Positions 60,699 through 64,000 of a stretch of 64,000 nucleotides of DNA are shown here, piece by piece. Position numbers and translations under genes: made by a program. The notes beneath the pieces are model-generated. The model saw only the letters and a list, made by a program, of their open reading frames with translations, had not been told where the DNA came from and did not search any database. Every line of letters starts with the position of its first letter. Positions within the stretch are counted from its first letter, which is position 1. The DNA is from JACJYC01 sp964558465 (GTDB lineage: Bacteria > Bacteroidota > Bacteroidia > Chitinophagales > Saprospiraceae). The stretch is from contig CAZLEF010000004.1 of assembly GCA_964558465.1 (NCBI GenBank), forward strand, positions 62,001-126,000, given 5' to 3'.

Positions 60699-62894
60699 AT
60701 GGAGAACACACTTACCCTAGCCATTCCCTTATTTGGGATTGCAGGTCTTTTATTTACCCTTTTTCGTTCGGCCTGGGTCGCCAAACAGGACCCTGGCACG
60801 GAACGCATGGTGCAAATCGCTAAAAATATTTCCGAAGGCGCAATGGCTTTTCTCCGGGCCGAATACCGCGTTTTGGCTGTTTTTGTCATTGCAGTCGCCA
60901 TACTTCTGGGCATCAGCGGCAACACGGAGGGGTCTTCTCCCTTGGTAGGGCTTTCTTTTGTGGTCGGCGCGGTGTGTTCCGCCCTTGCCGGGTTCATCGG
61001 CATGCGGGTAGCCACCAAGGCCAACGTCCGCACCACCAACGCAGCGCGTACCAGCCTGGGCAAAGCCCTTGAAATCGCTTTTGCAGGCGGTTCTGTGATG
61101 GGCATGGGGGTTGTGGGTCTCGGCGTTTTGGGTCTCGGCAGCTTGTTTTTTATCTATAGCGGCATGGGCTGGGATATCAATAAGGTCATTACCGTCATTA
61201 CCGGCTTTTCCTTCGGCGCTTCCTCCATCGCGCTTTTTGCACGGGTGGGCGGCGGTATTTACACCAAAGCTGCCGACGTAGGGGCCGACCTCGTGGGTAA
61301 AGTCGAAGCCGGCATCCCGGAAGACCATCCGCTCAACCCCGCCACGATCGCCGATAATGTAGGCGACAATGTAGGCGACGTTGCAGGCATGGGCGCCGAC
61401 CTTTTTGAATCCTATGTGGGGTCTATTGTCGGTACGATGGTATTAGGCGCAGCTTTTATCGGCGCCGTCGGCTTTGAAAACACCAATGATTTCGGCGGCC
61501 TCAACGCCGTTCTGCTCCCAATGGTATTGGCTGCTGTGGGGATTATAACCTCCATCGTCGGCACGTTTTTTGTCCGTGTCAAGGAAGGCGGCAGCCCCCA
61601 GCGGGCGCTCAATATTGGCGGGTTCGGCTCTTCGATCGTGATGGTCATTCTTTCTTATTTTATTATTACATGGATGTTGCCGTCTGCCTGGTCTTATTCC
61701 GATCAATTGTATCGGGATGCAGCTGGAAACACGTTGGTCCGTGAAATGACTGCCCTCGGGGTTTTCTTTTCAACGATCATCGGTCTTGTAGCCGGTTTGC
61801 TGATTGGGATGGTGACGGAATATTATACGGGTACGGGTACCCGGCCGGTTCGGGGAATCGTCAGACAATCGGGTACGGGCGTGGCGACCAACATCATCGC
61901 CGGTCTGAGCAGCGGTATGATTTCCACGGCTATTCCAATCCTGATCCTTGCAGCTTCTATCATCGGCGCTTTTTACTTCGGCGGGTTGTACGGTATCGCT
62001 ATTGCCGCAGTGGGCATGTTGTCGAATACCGGTATCCAGCTGGCCGTTGACGCCTACGGGCCGATCTCCGACAATGCCGGCGGTATTGCAGAAATGGGCG
62101 AACTGCCCAAAGAAGTGCGCGGCCGGACGGATAAACTCGATGCAGTGGGCAACACCACCGCCGCAATCGGAAAAGGTTTTGCGATCGGTTCGGCAGCGCT
62201 GACCGCCCTGGCGCTTTTTGGCGCTTTCATGACCACCGCCAAGATCGCCTCGATCGATGTTTCCAAACCTGAGGTTATGGCGGGCCTGTTTATCGGCGCC
62301 ATGCTGCCGTTTTTATTCTCGGCCATTGCCATGCAGGCTGTCGGCCGCGCAGCCATGTCCATGATCAAAGAGGTACGCCGGCAATTCAGCGATATTCCGG
62401 CCCTGAAAGCCGCCCTGGAAGTCATGCGGAAAAATGACGGTAAGGAAATGAGCGAGTGGAACGCTGCCGATCGTAAAGTTTTTGATGCTGCCGACGGCAA
62501 AGCCGAATATGGAAAATGTGTGGAGATCTCAACCAAGGCGGCGATCCGTGAAATGGTCATTCCAGGCTTGCTGGCGGTTGTAGCGCCGGTTGCAATTGGC
62601 TTTCTGGGCGGCGCCGAAATGTTAGGCGGACTCCTGGCCGGCGTAACGGTGTCGGGTGTATTGATGGCTATTTTCCAATCGAATGCAGGTGGCGCCTGGG
62701 ATAACGCCAAAAAAATGTTTGAAGAAGGCGTCGAGATCGACGGAAAAAAGTACTATAAAGGTTCTGACCCCCACAAGGCAGCCGTCGTAGGCGACACCGT
62801 GGGCGATCCGTTCAAAGATACTTCAGGGCCTTCCCTGAATATCCTGCTGAAACTGATGTCGGTTGTTGCGCTGGTCATTGCGCCGCTCCTGTAA
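60699..62894 (+). CDS. hppA: K+-dependent membrane pyrophosphatase, probably Na+-pumping
   Basis: The 731-residue, 16-helix ion pump is driven by pyrophosphate hydrolysis. The substrate-site sequence DVGADLVGKVEAGIPEDHP and the NVGDNVGDVAGMGADL segment are intact. GNTTAAIGKG with A488 and G491 marks the K+-dependent class (K+-independent enzymes have Lys and Thr there). In the ion gate the glutamate is E237 (DLFESY), one helical turn earlier than in plant H+-pumps (DLFGSYAES). That position is typical of Na+-pumping or Na+/H+ dual enzymes, so I infer Na+ transport. It has a full promoter and its own terminator. Confidence 0.94.
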   Translation: MENTLTLAIPLFGIAGLLFTLFRSAWVAKQDPGTERMVQIAKNISEGAMAFLRAEYRVLAVFVIAVAILLGISGNTEGSSPLVGLSFVVGAVCSALAGFIGMRVATKANVRTTNAARTSLGKALEIAFAGGSVMGMGVVGLGVLGLGSLFFIYSGMGWDINKVITVITGFSFGASSIALFARVGGGIYTKAADVGADLVGKVEAGIPEDHPLNPATIADNVGDNVGDVAGMGADLFESYVGSIVGTMVLGAAFIGAVGFENTNDFGGLNAVLLPMVLAAVGIITSIVGTFFVRVKEGGSPQRALNIGGFGSSIVMVILSYFIITWMLPSAWSYSDQLYRDAAGNTLVREMTALGVFFSTIIGLVAGLLIGMVTEYYTGTGTRPVRGIVRQSGTGVATNIIAGLSSGMISTAIPILILAASIIGAFYFGGLYGIAIAAVGMLSNTGIQLAVDAYGPISDNAGGIAEMGELPKEVRGRTDKLDAVGNTTAAIGKGFAIGSAALTALALFGAFMTTAKIASIDVSKPEVMAGLFIGAMLPFLFSAIAMQAVGRAAMSMIKEVRRQFSDIPALKAALEVMRKNDGKEMSEWNAADRKVFDAADGKAEYGKCVEISTKAAIREMVIPGLLAVVAPVAIGFLGGAEMLGGLLAGVTVSGVLMAIFQSNAGGAWDNAKKMFEEGVEIDGKKYYKGSDPHKAAVVGDTVGDPFKDTSGPSLNILLKLMSVVALVIAPLL

Positions 62895-62925
62895 TCAGAT
62901 CCGGTGAAAACCGGGTTGAACCTGA

Positions 62926-62970
62926 AAAATCCGCCGGTATGTTTGCGTACCGGCGGATTTTTCATTTTTA
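62926..62970 (+). terminator. Intrinsic terminator after hppA
   Basis: A perfect 14-bp stem (AAAATCCGCCGGTA, 62926-62939, with 62948-62961) and an 8-nt loop are followed by a T-rich tail. This is the strongest terminator in the window. Confidence 0.92.
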
Positions 62971-63029
62971 AGGCTGCCGGTACCGGAACTTTTAATATTA
63001 TTGCAGGCGATAAAACACCAATCGATATT

Positions 63030-64000
63030 ATGAGAAAAACTGCCTTGTTTGTTGCAGGATGTTACGCACTGACCATGCTGCTGGCTCAGGCCGCATCCGC
63101 GCAACTCCAGTCGCCCGACCAGTTTTTGCCCCATAAACTGGGAGAAACCTTCACACCGCACCATCTCCTGGTGGATTATTTCCAGCATGTGGCGTCCAAC
63201 AGCCCTCAGATCAAACTGACGGAATACGGAAAGACCAACGAAAAAAGACCGTTGCTGCTCGCTTTTGTTTCCACCCCGGAAAACCTGGCCCGCCTGGAAG
63301 CCATCCGCGAGAACAACCTGCGGCGGACCGGCCTTTTGCCGGGTAAACCGGATCCCGGCCTGGACGTTGCGATCGTATGGCTCAGTTACAGCGTTCACGG
63401 CAATGAAGCGGCAGGCTCCGAGGCGAGCATGGGTGTGGTGTACGACCTGACCAACCCGGCCAATACCGAAACACAGGCATGGCTCAAAAATACCCTGGTC
63501 ATTCTGGATCCTTCCATCAACCCCGACGGCTACAACCGGTATTCCAACTGGTACCGCCAGGTTGCTTCCCTGAATCCCAATCCCTCTCCCTCCGTCCGCG
63601 AACATGCAGAGCCCTGGCCGGGCGGGCGGGTCAACCATTATTTATTCGACCTGAACCGCGACTGGGCCTGGCAGACCCAGACGGAATCCCAACAACGTGC
63701 GGTGCAATACCTGAAATGGATGCCGCATGTGCATGCCGACCTGCACGAGCAATTTTACAACAACCCCTATTATTTCGCGCCCGCCGCCCAGCCCTACCAC
63801 CAATACATCACCCGGTTCCAGTCGGATTTTCAGGTTGAGATCGGCAAAAACCACGCAAAATATTTCGACCGCAACGGATGGCTTTATTTTACCAAAGAAG
63901 TTTTTGATTTGTTGTACCCCAGCTACGGCGATACTTACCCCACCTTTAACGGCGCCATCGGCATGACGTACGAACAGGGCGGTCATAGCCGCGCCGGCCG
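63030..64000 (+). CDS. M14-family zinc carboxypeptidase, 3' truncated by window end
   Basis: The gene starts at 63030 with a signal peptide (MRKTALFVAGCYALTMLLAQ) and stays open to the end of the window (about 323 codons seen). Zinc-site motifs of M14 peptidases are present: HGNEAAGSEA (HxxE) and a later histidine in HADLHEQ. Substrate-pocket sequences DPSINPDGYNRY and FDLNRDW are also visible. M14 enzymes remove C-terminal residues from proteins or cell-wall peptides. This Bacteroidota type is secreted, and the missing C-terminus could carry further domains. It is independent of hppA because a strong terminator separates them. Confidence 0.9.
   Translation, partial: MRKTALFVAGCYALTMLLAQAASAQLQSPDQFLPHKLGETFTPHHLLVDYFQHVASNSPQIKLTEYGKTNEKRPLLLAFVSTPENLARLEAIRENNLRRTGLLPGKPDPGLDVAIVWLSYSVHGNEAAGSEASMGVVYDLTNPANTETQAWLKNTLVILDPSINPDGYNRYSNWYRQVASLNPNPSPSVREHAEPWPGGRVNHYLFDLNRDWAWQTQTESQQRAVQYLKWMPHVHADLHEQFYNNPYYFAPAAQPYHQYITRFQSDFQVEIGKNHAKYFDRNGWLYFTKEVFDLLYPSYGDTYPTFNGAIGMTYEQGGHSRAG

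Noticed and set aside
1..64000. tRNA, rRNA and known riboswitches
   Set aside because: I looked for cloverleaf-like and rRNA-like sequence by eye and saw none; a covariance-model search would be decisive.

Overview
The window looks like a chromosomal segment of a free-living, gliding-type member of the Bacteroidota, most plausibly the Saprospiria (Lewinella/Saprospiraceae-like). Evidence: several secreted proteins end in type IX secretion (T9SS) type A or type B sorting domains; promoters follow the Bacteroidota TAnnTTTG pattern; paired OmpH/Skp genes precede murI; and there are LytS/LytTR pairs, a DUF2911 protein, a DUF5117/DUF4953-like metalloprotease and POT-type peptide transporters. The host DNA is about half G+C by eye. 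No rRNA, tRNA or CRISPR array was seen.

Layout. 1-9.3 kb: the end of a Y_Y_Y-domain adenylyl cyclase, two T9SS cargo proteins, ftsK, two small unknown genes, and the murI/OmpH/OmpH cluster. 9.6-18.7 kb: hutH, an M48 lipoprotein, a membrane protein, an amidohydrolase, lon and a CarboxypepD_reg-like protein. 18.9-25.4 kb: a large secreted peptidylarginine/agmatine-deiminase-like protein, an NtrC-type kinase/regulator pair and two short SSB paralogues. 25.5-28.7 kb: repeats, a DUF998 membrane protein, a gene-poor stretch and one IS5-type element. 28.7-37.6 kb: a six-gene defence operon on the minus strand (hsdR, rhuM, hsdM, hsdS, an SMC/ABC-like ATPase and an HNH nuclease). 37.6-47 kb: a TSUP transporter, a zinc metalloprotease, an enolase-superfamily epimerase with moaC, a DUF2911/TPR protein, a LytTR/LytS pair and a TIGR04076-like protein. 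47-52.6 kb: NhaC, an aldo/keto reductase, a DUF885 metallopeptidase and a DUF1611 (DgcN-like) protein. 52.7-64 kb: two LamG proteins flanking ybaB, two POT transporters, a purine nucleoside phosphorylase, a K+-dependent membrane pyrophosphatase and the start of an M14 carboxypeptidase.

How the genes fit together. Much of the window supports a protein- and peptide-degrading lifestyle: secreted or periplasmic proteases (M14, M48, DUF885, DUF5117-like), peptide importers (POT), histidine breakdown (hutH), and possible processing of D-glutamate or cell-wall peptides (DUF1611 plus dipeptide epimerase). Sodium energetics are suggested by NhaC and by a pyrophosphatase with a Na+-type glutamate.

The most notable accessory locus is the composite type I restriction operon, whose last two genes look like a Septu-like ATPase/HNH pair joined to hsdS by 4-bp overlaps. 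The most unusual genome-wide feature is a set of at least ten families of 7-10 bp word repeats, often arranged as long inverted repeats. They sit in many intergenic gaps and in several cases supply the last codons of the adjoining gene.
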